Positions 34,023 through 44,000 are shown, numbered from the stretch's first letter. The stretch is 64,000 bases of DNA from Chlorobiota bacterium (GCA_016866305.1 VGMX01000003.1:87282-151281), one strand, 5' to 3'. A program made the numbers and translations. Notes: generated by a model not told the origin, from the letters alone.

Positions 34023-35443
34023 ATGGCTGCCGTGACAAATATCAGCCCGAACACCGCTCCGGCGACGATACTGGCTTTGTCAGTTACAGCAAAAATCACC
34101 GGATCGTCATGCACTGCCCCCCGGTGGGCAAGCAACCACACCCTGGTAATCCAGAACAGCAGCACCGGGCAGGCGAGCCAGATGATCTTCGGATTGTTAT
34201 AGAGTCTGACCGTTTCAGGATCCTGGATATACAGGGCCATGACCATCACGGATAAATATCCCGAAGCCGCCCCGAGAGCGGCGATCATTTCGAGATCGGA
34301 CGGATAGTAACCCCTGCCCTTAGTCTGCGTATTCCTGCCGTTCTCGCGAGCGTCCCGCAATTCGGAGTAGCGCTTGACCAGCGCAAGACTGAGAAAGATA
34401 AACATCGAGAATGCCAACATCCAGTAGGTCGGCAGAAGATCGCAAGCATAGGCCCCGGCAAGGATCCTCGTCGTGTAGAGCAACGAGAGAATGATGATGT
34501 CCGAGACGATGATTTTTTTCAGGACAAACGAATACATCAGGGTCAGGGCATAATAGACCCCCAGCACCATTGTGAATCGCCATGGCATTAGCAGCCATGA
34601 CAGAGAAAAAGAGACCAGCAACAGAGGCAAAAAAGCGGCGATGCCCGCCTTGATCGGCAGGTCACCGGAAGCAAACGGCCTTGTTCGCTTCGTGCGATGG
34701 TGCCGGTCATCCTCCATATCCATCAGATCATTCAGGATGTACACGCTCGATGCACACAAGGAAAAAAGCATGAATGCCAGAAGGCCGGTCAGGATGGCTT
34801 GCAGATCGCCAAAACGATGCGCGGCAATCAGCGGCACAAACAGAAGCACGTTTTTCAGCCACTGATGGGTACGCAAGGCCCGCTGCCAAAGCCGGATCCC
34901 GTGCGGAACCGGGGCACCGATACGCTCGACCCCCGGTTTGCCTGACATCCTGCGCTCGACGGCAGGTTCCGGATTGACGAGATACGCTTTTTCGGCGGAT
35001 TCCCATACCACCATATCGGCCTGGGAGTTGCCGATATAATCGTATCCATTCCTGCCGTAAGCCGAAACCAGGCAGTCCCGCTTTGTCGCAGCAGAGAGAT
35101 TCACCTGGCCTTCGGTCGCCATGACTTCATCAAACACCCTGAGGTGTTGCGCGATGCGGTCGGCGTGAATGCGGTGACTGGCAGTGGCAAGAATGATCGG
35201 GCGATTCTTCGAACGCTCCGCTTTTATGAACTCCAGAACCGTCTGGTTGTAAGGAAGCACCGATACATCGATATCGATGTGCCGTGCAAGCTCTTCCTTG
35301 AGCCGGCTCTTTCCCCTTGACAACCACACGAAGGGGGAAAAAAGGGTCAGCGGATACCTCTTGACATAGGAAAACAAAGACTGGTACAGAAGATCCGTCT
35401 TTATCAGGGTTCCGTCAAGATCCACAACAAGCGGTTTCGACAT
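34019..35443 (-). CDS. HAD phosphatase-UbiA phosphoribosyltransferase fusion (DPPR synthase-like)
   Basis: A 474-residue fusion. Residues about 1-170: HAD domain with PLVVDLDGTLIKTD (DxDGT nucleophile), LATASHRIHADRI (motif II) and DYIGNSQADMVVW (motif IV). About 190-474: UbiA prenyltransferase with eight or more helices, NDLMDMEDDRHHRTKRTRPFASG (NDxxDxxxD) and DIIILSLLYTTRILAGAY; LVKRYSEL resembles the KRYAEL of the mycobacterial enzyme Rv3806c. Predicted: joins PRPP to polyprenyl phosphate, while the HAD part removes the 5'-phosphate. ATG at 35443 chosen over a TTG at 35485. Its stop overlaps the dprE1-like start. Confidence 0.85.
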   Translation of the reverse strand: MSKPLVVDLDGTLIKTDLLYQSLFSYVKRYPLTLFSPFVWLSRGKSRLKEELARHIDIDVSVLPYNQTVLEFIKAERSKNRPIILATASHRIHADRIAQHLRVFDEVMATEGQVNLSAATKRDCLVSAYGRNGYDYIGNSQADMVVWESAEKAYLVNPEPAVERRMSGKPGVERIGAPVPHGIRLWQRALRTHQWLKNVLLFVPLIAAHRFGDLQAILTGLLAFMLFSLCASSVYILNDLMDMEDDRHHRTKRTRPFASGDLPIKAGIAAFLPLLLVSFSLSWLLMPWRFTMVLGVYYALTLMYSFVLKKIIVSDIIILSLLYTTRILAGAYACDLLPTYWMLAFSMFIFLSLALVKRYSELRDARENGRNTQTKGRGYYPSDLEMIAALGAASGYLSVMVMALYIQDPETVRLYNNPKIIWLACPVLLFWITRVWLLAHRGAVHDDPVIFAVTDKASIVAGAVFGLIFVTAAM

Positions 35444-35511
35444 CTCAGGATTCAACGTGAAACAATTATTTATAACTTTGGCCAACCATTTTTTTCAGCA
35501 CACTCAGTCTA

Positions 35512-36414
35512 TCATGTACTGTCCCGCCCTTGCCAAGACCTAATTGTCATATAGAACTCACAGCCGTCAACATCGAATTCCTTGACGATATGCATATCGA
35601 GCAGATCAAGAGCGTTGAAGTCCGATATGAGCAACCGAAAACTGTCTGGCGTATATTTCCAGCAATGAGTATCGACATATTCCCCGTCATCCCTGCTTTT
35701 TCGCATCATATCCATTGCCTCTTTCACATCATGGACAAGCTTGTATTTGCCTTCTCGCCCCAATTCCCATGCTATATTTTCTCCATTTTTGCATGCATTT
35801 GAAAAATGATCGAACACTTGGCCTGGTGACGGCTTTATGCGCTTTTCGTAATATGCATCCAAAAATGCGCCGGTATAACTTATCGGGTTGAAATAGTCGA
35901 AACAGGTCCTTTTGTCTGGAATTATCAGTGACAGATAACCATTTCTCTTCAACAGCTTCTGGCACTGCTGGAGAAATGTTATCAAATCAGGGACATGTTC
36001 AATAACATGACTTGCAATAATCCAGTCATACATCGCTGATTGACCGATAAGCTCAGCAAGCAGCTGTCCGTTCCAGACAAAATCAACATCTTCAATATTA
36101 TCGATATTAACGCCATGGCCTTCATATTTTTTTCTCAATGCATCGGTGTTCAAATGGTCGACTACATGAACATTAAACCCCTTTCTTTTCGGTGCAATCG
36201 GGCTGTAACTCGGCCCAATCTCTAAACCAATGCCTTGCCGATTGAGCATCGACAAGGCCTTTTTCTGTCTCTGACTTTCACCCCACATCCGCCCTTCTGC
36301 CTTTCCGTATTTCACATAATGCTCATAACCGCTCTTAAATGCACCCGTAGCCACAGCATTGGCGACATCGGGGTTGGCAAATAAGTAATTAGCCTCATCA
36401 AAGTCTTTACTCAT
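35512..36414 (-). CDS. Class I SAM-dependent methyltransferase
   Basis: A 300-residue methyltransferase. Residues about 65-80: GLEIGPSYSPIAPKRKG (SAM-binding GxGxS-like variant); IIASHVIEHVPDLITFL (about residue 135). An N-terminal unit, about residues 6-45 (YLFANPDVANAVATG through HYVKYGKAEGR), matches a short module seen in tandem in other surface-associated proteins and glycosyltransferases. It sits at the head of the minus-strand DprE locus, 68 bases upstream of the HAD-UbiA start. The target is probably a sugar in the glycan; not shown. Confidence 0.8.
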   Translation of the reverse strand: MSKDFDEANYLFANPDVANAVATGAFKSGYEHYVKYGKAEGRMWGESQRQKKALSMLNRQGIGLEIGPSYSPIAPKRKGFNVHVVDHLNTDALRKKYEGHGVNIDNIEDVDFVWNGQLLAELIGQSAMYDWIIASHVIEHVPDLITFLQQCQKLLKRNGYLSLIIPDKRTCFDYFNPISYTGAFLDAYYEKRIKPSPGQVFDHFSNACKNGENIAWELGREGKYKLVHDVKEAMDMMRKSRDDGEYVDTHCWKYTPDSFRLLISDFNALDLLDMHIVKEFDVDGCEFYMTIRSWQGRDST

Positions 36415-37033
36415 AATTCTGAAAATAAAAAAATAATTTTCTGTAACGATGATAATCTATATTGCAGATAGTGATTACCCATCACATGGCCTACATACCG
36501 GTTATCAGTTATAATCCGCAATAGGTTTCATCTGAAAGACAGGCATCCGCTTAATCCATAAAAATTACGTTTATCACCAAACAACTACACCCCTCTAAAC
36601 ATACAGGAAACTAACTTTTAAGATAAAAAAAGACAAAAAATGTACATTATCAAATCAAAACACTCATTAGTTTTACGTATATCCAACACACCAATATGGG
36701 TCAAATACCAATACACATAGGGATACCCTGAAAAGTAGAGTCAAAGCATACCGAAGCCTTTTCAGCTCAAAAAGGTCCAGACTCTGCGGGAAATTGCCTG
36801 AAAGAGTCAAGCCTTCTACAAAATAAAAACAACCATCACTCCACAGCTCTCTCCGAAATCGGTTGCAATCTCTGCCGGACAGAGAGAAAGAACAACCTGT
36901 TCGATGCGGGATTCGGCTCGCTGACTAAAAAAACTCTTCGTTTAGCTTATGTGACTCATTGCAGAAAAACTTAGCTTCTGGTGACTTTGCTGTTATCAAA
37001 GATCGGCTGTCGACATCACGCATATAACAAGCC
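36415..37033. other. AT-rich intergenic region (619 bases)
   Basis: No convincing gene in any frame. Composition is markedly AT-rich in the part next to 36415-36720 and less so at 36740-36960. A short stretch near 36790 reads LREIA on the plus strand, too short to support a transposase remnant. No clear hairpins or tRNA. This gap separates the DprE locus from the DUF616 gene and probably marks a recombination boundary. Confidence 0.5.
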
Positions 37034-37876
37034 CTACATTTTTTCACTCAATCTTTTTTTAATTGAATTTATTATTTTACGAATAGGCTTTGTTATCTTC
37101 CAAAAACTGGAGTCAGTTATTTTTTTTATTTCTTGGCTAAGCCTCTCAATAATTGCTTGAGCAAGAATATCTTTTTGCAGAATCAACTCTTCTTTTGTAA
37201 CATGCTTTGTACCGAAATTATAAACAACACCAGGATCACGCCTGTAGGTATGATCAGATAATGGCATCATATTATACTGATTTCTCCATAACACATAGGT
37301 AAGGCTCAATTGATCACGACGAGAATATTTCTCTATCCATACCCACCAATCATCCATAATCTTAATTATATACCTATCATTATGACATCTATAAATAACA
37401 CTTGTATCAAAAAGCCCATGGTTCTTTGGAAAAAAATTCGATCGAATAAGATCTACCTGCATTCTCATCACATCTTCCTTATCCTTCCCCAACTCCAAAC
37501 AAGCATTCAGTTCATCATATAAACAGTCTCTATCCGGGTGCACAAGCATTGACATTTTTCTATTCGCCTGAATAGCCACACCAATATCATCAAACATTTT
37601 TGAATTAACAATATTGATATTTGCATCAACATATATACTTTTTTCATATCCAGATAACATCATATGAGGGTGCAATTTATGCCACCTCTGGTTTCTGACA
37701 TCATCCAATTCACAAAAACAGAGTTCTCTTAACTCCCAAATAGAATCAGACTTTTCATTGCCAGCAACATCATCAGTAAAACAGATATAATCGTAATCAG
37801 TATCCACATACTTATGACTTATCAATTCATCATACTCACCAGTAATACAGGTATAAATCACTCCTTTTTTTCTCAC
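37034..37876 (-). CDS. DUF616 (TOD1/MUCI70-like) glycosyltransferase domain protein
   Basis: A 280-residue cytosolic protein: N-terminal GVIYTCITGEYDEL, then YDYICFTDD, SGYEKSIYVDANINIV (YVDxN, the motif characteristic of the DUF616 family), and a C-terminal part with DQLSLTYVLWRNQY. The family is viewed as putative glycosyltransferase. The gene is very AT-rich compared with neighbours and uses A/T-ending codons heavily, suggesting horizontal acquisition. It stands alone between two long non-coding stretches. Confidence 0.8.
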   Translation of the reverse strand: MRKKGVIYTCITGEYDELISHKYVDTDYDYICFTDDVAGNEKSDSIWELRELCFCELDDVRNQRWHKLHPHMMLSGYEKSIYVDANINIVNSKMFDDIGVAIQANRKMSMLVHPDRDCLYDELNACLELGKDKEDVMRMQVDLIRSNFFPKNHGLFDTSVIYRCHNDRYIIKIMDDWWVWIEKYSRRDQLSLTYVLWRNQYNMMPLSDHTYRRDPGVVYNFGTKHVTKEELILQKDILAQAIIERLSQEIKKITDSSFWKITKPIRKIINSIKKRLSEKM

Positions 37877-38129
37877 AACCGACTAAATTTATTTTATCAT
37901 AAAATAAAAAAAGAATCCAGCAAAACATTTTTCCATACGACATGGCTTATTGGAAGTCAAAAAAAAAATTACACATTTTTACACAAAAAGTTTTTTTTGT
38001 GGGCGGGAGGCAAGTCATAGCAACATTCAATATCGCATGCATACAAACAAGAGCTATGAAAAACTTTATTTTTGCCGGTCAACTTGATCACGGGCTTCTT
38101 CCACAGACAAAGACTTTCCTGATTTTTTA

Positions 38130-38900
38130 TTATATTCTCAAGGCCAGTATATCGCAGTGAGTACCGCTTCCTATTTTTATAAAATTTTTAAACCCTTGAA
38201 ATTCGAGCATATCCTGAACATACTTGTAATCAATCCATTGCTCGTCACATTCATAAAAAACCGCAGAAATGTGTTGATTGAAATTGGATGCAAATAGCTG
38301 TCTTAGGACAATTTCCTCGTGCCCTTCCACGTCTATTTTTACTATTATTTCGTTTTTAATACCAACAAGTATTTTGTCAAGCTCCTGAGCATTTATAACT
38401 GTGACACTTATTGCGACTGCACTATCACTAATTCTATCCAAAGATGCTGCCCCCGAATGGCTACTATTATAAGAAATTACCCTTGAGGTATTTACATCTG
38501 AAATAGCTTTTTGTATTACCGTACATTTTGCCTCACATTTATTGATTTTTATATTCTCATTTAACGTATTTGCTGTTTCGAGAATAGGTTCAAATGCATA
38601 AGCCTTGAGGCAATATTTATTTTTCGAGGCAAGAATTGTATAAAGACCCTGATTTGCCCCAATATCGATAAAGATGAAAGGTCTTCTGATTTTTTTATAA
38701 AAGAAGAAAATGTTTTCCTATAGGTTCCGGCTATATAAAATCGGAACGTAGCGTCATCCCAGTTTGATTTGAATTTTATACCATAAGCAGATATTACTGT
38801 TTTTTTTTAGCCTTTGCTGAAGCAAGAAAAAGTTATTGATTTTGTTGACTATTCTTCGCTTTTTTTTAAGAAGGCCCTCTTTTGTTATTATTGAAGCCAT
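38130..38900 (-). pseudogene. FkbM-family methyltransferase gene broken at poly-A tracts
   Basis: Reading from an ATG at 38900 gives a basic N-terminus (MASIITKEGLLKKKRR, about 35 residues) that runs into a stop after an A9 run at 38808-38800. A middle segment in another frame reads FRFYIAGTYRKTFSSF. After an A7 run at 38698-38692 the FkbM core resumes in the outer frame with FIFIDIGANQGLYTIL (SAM motif), AYAFEPILETANTL, and IIVKIDVEGHEEIVLRQL, ending ILALRI at 38130. At least two frame changes lie at homopolymers. Intact, it would be a roughly 250-residue sugar O-methyltransferase. Phase variation, decay or assembly error remain open. Confidence 0.75.
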
Positions 38901-39399
38901 TTTTTCTCAGGGCTGGTTGGCATGCTGGTGCTGCTGTTATATTGATATATTACTCTCTTCAATATAGGCTTTTCTAAAAAAAATGTACATAGAGTTGCAA
39001 GGAAAAAGTGTTCATTTGAAGAACCATTGCTTCAGACTGTCAATAATTGCGTCATTACTCGATCTGAAACAGGCACCCCAACGATGAATGCGACTGTTTC
39101 CGGTTGTAAAAAACTCGAAGTACTCGAAGGGTTTTCATCAATGCTCTTGTTGATTGCCGATCTTGGAGCCACACAAATCCAGTCGGTTTTCAAGATTTTG
39201 AAGACTGTTTCAGTTGTAACGTTGCCATTGTAGTTGTCCGTTCCGATCATACTCTGGATCACCGTATTCAATAGTTTTTTTCTGAACGGCTTGCTACATA
39301 CTGAACGGCATCTCGGTCCGGAAAGAAAATGCTGTAGCCTGACAGCTTGCAATGGTAAAGGGATTTGGCGCGCATGAAACAGGAAAACCCGGCAACGGA
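38901..39399. other. Intergenic region with an unassigned frame (499 bases)
   Basis: AT-rich at the left end. On the minus strand a stretch ending at 39032 reads as plausible protein (from about 39270: VIQSMIGTDNYNG to RVMTQLLTV), but its upstream part overlaps lpxL in the wrong frame and I recognise no family. It may be a remnant or chance. No other feature seen. Confidence 0.35.
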
Positions 39400-40305
39400 T
39401 CAGGATGCAGGTTCCCTGTCCGACCGCTTCCAGCGGTCGTGCAGCCAGAACCACTCTTCCGGACGCCGAAGGATCTCTTCCTCGAGCACGCTGGTATACC
39501 GTGAGGCGAGGGTGGCGATATCATCCTTGCTGAAGGAAAGATCCGACGTCTCGACTTCCCGGATATCGATCGTGTACCTGCCGTCACCATTGCTGTGGCA
39601 GATGGTGACGAACAGCGGCACGTTTGCCTTGAGTGCAAAAAAAGCAGGCCCGTGGAATATCGATGCCCTCCTGCCGAGAAATTCGCCGTAATTGGCCGCA
39701 TCGGGATCTGACTGGTCACCGAGGATAGCCAGCATGCCGCCGTTCTGGAGCAGTCGCAACCCGTGCCTGAGCGACTGGCTCTGATCGACCACGCTATTGC
39801 CCATCATGGTGCGGTACTCGTTGATCTGCTGGTCGATCGGCCGGTTGTGAAGACGCTTGACGATAATGGTGACGGGATGAACCAGAAGCCCGAAAGCCAT
39901 TGCCATGAGCTCCCAGTTACCGTAATGCGCTGAAACGATAACCGCGCCTGACTGCCGGTCACGAGTCCTGTGCAGAAACCCGGAACCATCGATATCGACC
40001 AGAGCAGCAGCATCTTCGCGGCTCCTGACAAGAGGCAGCCGCAGCACCTCGAACAGCGTGGACGCCAGGTTCCGGTAGACATCCCTGGCAATGCGCCGGA
40101 TTTCAGCGGCTGATTTGTCCGGAAACGTCAGGCTGAGATTCCGGTAGACCAGGCTTCTCCTGAGGCCGATAATGCGGTGCAGGAAATCCCCGATCAGGAA
40201 TGCAAGACGGCGAGTCTGGCGGAGGGAGAGTTTCCGTACCGGAATTCCGAAAAAGCTCAGCACGGCGAACGTTCCCTTCTGGACAGCTGTTTTGGCTGTA
40301 TCCAT
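39400..40305 (-). CDS. Lysophospholipid/lipid A acyltransferase (LpxL/HtrB-like)
   Basis: A 301-residue member of the LpxL/LpxM family that adds secondary acyl chains to Kdo-lipid A, anchored by an N-terminal hydrophobic segment. Catalytic motif SAHYGNWE (H-x4-E, about residue 108), then GDQSDPDAANYGEFLG and the usual HGPAFFALKANVPLF, and C-terminal EEWFWLHDRWK. The ATG at 40305 has GGAAAAGG upstream; a GTG at 40425 would add a stretch without family resemblance. In this LPS setting lipid A acylation is likely; the chain donor (acyl-ACP) is family knowledge. Confidence 0.88.
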   Translation of the reverse strand: MDTAKTAVQKGTFAVLSFFGIPVRKLSLRQTRRLAFLIGDFLHRIIGLRRSLVYRNLSLTFPDKSAAEIRRIARDVYRNLASTLFEVLRLPLVRSREDAAALVDIDGSGFLHRTRDRQSGAVIVSAHYGNWELMAMAFGLLVHPVTIIVKRLHNRPIDQQINEYRTMMGNSVVDQSQSLRHGLRLLQNGGMLAILGDQSDPDAANYGEFLGRRASIFHGPAFFALKANVPLFVTICHSNGDGRYTIDIREVETSDLSFSKDDIATLASRYTSVLEEEILRRPEEWFWLHDRWKRSDREPAS

Positions 40306-40331
40306 CAACCTTTTCCTGAACTCTCCGGCTT

Positions 40332-40517
40332 TCAAAACGCACGCCCCTGTCTGAACATCTGCATGACTATCATACTGAAAGAGTGAATAAACCGCCGGCT
40401 CAGGGCGAATGTCGCCCGGAAACACCTCTGGAGGAACAGGCCTATCAGAAGGTACGAAACCGTTGCAAAGAAGAAAACCGCAAGTTTTTCAGGATGTGCA
40501 CGAGTGAGTAATAGCAT
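40332..40517 (-). CDS. Possible small hydrophobic protein
   Basis: A 61-residue frame with one hydrophobic helix (KLAVFFFATVSYLLIGLFLQR) and a basic C-terminus, ending 26 bases before the lpxL start on the same strand. No Shine-Dalgarno site and no family known to me. It could be real, or chance coding in the lpxL upstream region; confidence is low. Confidence 0.3.
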   Translation of the reverse strand: MLLLTRAHPEKLAVFFFATVSYLLIGLFLQRCFRATFALSRRFIHSFSMIVMQMFRQGRAF

Positions 40518-40573
40518 TATATTTGTTATTTATACGAAGTGGCCCCGTAACATGAAGTCCTGGAAGGACTGGT

Positions 40574-41062
40574 ATGGCATCCAAACTGTTCACACAGAGT
40601 GAAACCCTCCTGAAGGTACGCCGGTGGCAATCGGAAGGGAAACGTGTTGTTTTCTCCAACGGCTGTTTCGATATCATCCATGCAGGGCATGTGCACTACC
40701 TCGCTGCAGCAAGGACGCTCGGCGATGTGCTGGTGATCGGCCTGAACAGCGACGCTTCGGTCAGAACCATAAAAGGCCCGCTCCGTCCGGTCTGCTGCGA
40801 ACTCGACCGCGCTGCCGTGCTTTCCGCGCTGGAAGCTGTGGACGCCGTTGTCCTGTTTGACGAAGAGACGCCGGAACAACTGATCGGCATGCTGCTCCCC
40901 GACATATTGGTCAAGGGTGCGGACTGGCCGGCAGAACGGATTGCCGGAGCCAAAGCCGTGCTTGAAAGCGGCGGCAGCGTCCAGACCGTTCCGCTCCTTG
41001 CCGCGCGCTCGACGAGCGGCATCATCGAAACCATTCTTCAACGATATACCGGCGGAGAGTGA
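40574..41062 (+). CDS. rfaE2: D-glycero-beta-D-manno-heptose 1-phosphate adenylyltransferase
   Basis: A 162-residue nucleotidyltransferase making ADP-heptose for LPS core. VVFSNGCFDIIHAGHVHYL (about residues 25-43) holds the HxGH adenylyltransferase motif, and ARSTSGIIETI (about residue 143) is the C-terminal ISTTxxxxK-like helix. It is the stand-alone equivalent of the HldE C-terminal domain, so the kinase (RfaE1) must be elsewhere. AAGGA lies seven bases before the ATG. It heads the rfaE2-tamB-coaBC-udg-dnaB-ptsI plus-strand run; its stop overlaps the tamB start. Confidence 0.95.
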   Translation: MASKLFTQSETLLKVRRWQSEGKRVVFSNGCFDIIHAGHVHYLAAARTLGDVLVIGLNSDASVRTIKGPLRPVCCELDRAAVLSALEAVDAVVLFDEETPEQLIGMLLPDILVKGADWPAERIAGAKAVLESGGSVQTVPLLAARSTSGIIETILQRYTGGE

Positions 41063-44000
41063 ACGTGGAAAAAATCAGGCGGTACATTCTTCTGCTGCTG
41101 ACGGGACTCTCCGCGCTCATCCTTGTTCTGTCAATTGTCGCAGCAGTCGTCCTGAACAGCGGGGTGCTCGACCGGTATGCACGGGAACAGCTTGTACTGC
41201 TTTTCAACAAGGAGTTTCTCGGGAAACTCGAGCTTCGGGAAGTTCGACTGAACTTTCCGAACCGGGTGGTGCTCATCGAACCGAAAATCTATGAACCGGG
41301 TGTCGCTCATCCGGCGCTTTCCGCCCGGGAAATCAGCTCACGCTTCAATTTTCTCATGCTGCTGCAGCCCGAGATCAGGAGGCTTTCGTTCAGAAAAATC
41401 AGCGCACGGAACCTTCAGGCAAGGATTATCGAGCGGGAAAACGGGAAGCGCAATATCGATATCATCTTCACATCGCGCAAACCTGATTCAAGCAAAGCCC
41501 CGCTTGAGAGTTTTTTCTGCAAGAAACTCGTTCTCGAAAACGCAGCCGCCTCATGGACCGAAAACAGTGCGGGAACAGCCCCGAAGAGTTACCGCGCCGA
41601 AAACATCAACCTGAACATCTCCGCTTTCCGGATCAAGAAGAATCTGCTGAGCGGCGTGCTTGAAAAAGGCGGTTTCAGCCTGCCCTCGCACGCATTCAGC
41701 CTGCGGGAAGGATCGGGAAAATTCCATTTCTCGACAAGCCGCTCCGAACTGCTCGCCCTCAAGGCAAAAAGCGGCAGAAGCCGTGCCGAGCTCTCCGTAT
41801 CGCTCGATGATTTCAACATCTTTGCACCGGGCGGATCAAAAAACCTGCTCGACCGCCTTGCTGCAAGCCGTTCATTTGTCAACATCAACACCCTCGACCT
41901 GCACACCAGCGACCTGAAAACATTCCAGCCCGGCCTTCTTCTGCCGGAAGGCCTTTACCGCATCAGGGGCAACGCCAGGGCAGCGGAAGGTTCCCTGCAC
42001 CTCCTCGACTCCAGGATTGTCCGGGGAAAAAGCCGGCTTGCACTCAAGGGGGAACTGCTGCACCTGAAGGACAGGAAATCACTTTCCTTCAAGGTTGCCT
42101 GCGACAGCTCCACGGTTGAGCCGGAGTTTTTCACAAGCCTGCTGAGCGGAAATCCTTACGGGCAAGCTGCCGCGCAATTTGGCGCAGTGACGTTTCTCGG
42201 AACCGCCGAAGGGTCACTGAAACAGGCGAAAGCATCCCTCACGGTACTCTCCGGCATCGGAAAACTGTCAACTGATGCCGAAGCGCAAGGTGACCTTGAT
42301 AAAAAGATAGCCTGGAAAGGATCGTTTGCAATTGATGATCTTGAAGCGTACCGCTTTGTCGAGGCTGCCGGAAGAAAAAGCGGAAAAAACCTTATCCGGG
42401 CAACAGGAAATTTCGACGGGCTCAGCAACGGCCTGAAAAGCCTCGAAAAACTTGCCTTGTCCGCGGAACTCAAGGATTCGTTCTGGGAAAGACAGGCGAT
42501 CAGCAACGGAACCCTCTCCATCGACTACAACCGGGCACTCCTCAAGACAACGGTTTTGCTGCAGAACAATGCCGAGCTGCTCGAAGCCGCCGGAGAGATC
42601 GACTGGAACAATCCGAAGCCCGGATACAAAGCCGATGGCCGGATAAGAAAAATCAATCTTGCAAAAGCGTTCGATGCCGCCGATTTCGTGACCGATCTGA
42701 ACGGATCGTTCGCACTGAAAGGCGAAGGGTTCGATCCGCAGTCGCTGAACGCCGGATTTGCCATGCGTTTTGAACCATCATCGATCAATGAATTCCGTCT
42801 GAAGGACAAATCGGAACTTGCCGTAGCAATCGCACAGCGTGAGGCCACCTCTCAGGTAACCGTGAAAAGCGATTTCCTTGACGCATCCATCGGCGGGGAC
42901 TATTCGCTGAAACAGCTGATGGGCGCCCTGCAGCTTGCCGCTTACGGTCTCACCAGTGAAATCAGAACCAGGAGTCTCTGGAACAGTGCCTTGCCGGTGA
43001 TGGAAAGCCCTCCTGCCCCTGAACCGGACAAACCCTTCAAGGTCACGTACCGTATCGATGTGCGCGACATAGCGCCACTTGTCCTTGTTTTTCCTGTCAG
43101 GGATATCGAACTTCAGGGAAGCGTTTCCGGAGAACTGTCCTATCGTAGCGGCTTCTGCACGCTTTCCTCCCTGATGGATATCACGTCGTTTTCGAGCCGC
43201 TCCGGCCCGAAACTCGGCAATTTCAACGGCACCGCAACCATGGACTGCAGCAGGAAGGGCGTAGCGAAGGCGATCCTGCAGGGAAAAGCCGCAAACCTCG
43301 CCGTTGCGGGAATAAAATCGGCAAACATTCTCTTCGATGCCGCATACGAGCCCGGACAGCTTTCGGCAACGCTGGACGGGGACCTCCCGGATCAGGCATG
43401 GAAAATCAGGTCCGCTTTTTCAGCCAGGCACAGCAAGGGAACCTACGACTTCACCCTCAACAGGTTTTCGGCAGGCAACAGCGCCGGGAGCTGGCAGGTA
43501 CCGTCACGCTCGCACATCCTTATCAGCAGTTCATCGGCGACATTCAACCGTCTTGCCGTCACGAAAGGGAACCAGGAGGTTATTCTTGACGGCCTGCTGA
43601 GCGGCACGAAACCGGGAACATTCGAGTGCACGCTCTCGAATGTCGATCTTGGCGGCTTCGGCAGAAAATCGCCCGCAGGAACCCAGCCGACCCTTGCGGG
43701 AACCCTGAACGGCAAACTTACCGTAAGCGGTGCGCCTGGAAGAAAAACAAGCACCCTGACCCTCGCCGGCAGCAACATCCGCTATGACAAGCTGGTGCTG
43801 GGCAGCGTACGGTGCAGCGCCCGCCACAGCGGGAACCGCCTCGGATTCGACTTCCGGAGTACCGCCGCTACGGCTTCCGGCCAGACATCGTCAATTCCGG
43901 TAAACACCATCGAAGGAAACGGCTCCCTGCCGCTTCTGATAAACTATTTTCCGCTGCAAATCCGGATCCCCGAGCAGCAATCCGTCAGCGCGTCGTTCCG

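Noticed and set aside
36740..37000. Transposase remnant in the gap before DUF616
   Set aside because: Only a few residues (LREIA) look suggestive, no longer frame or inverted repeats.
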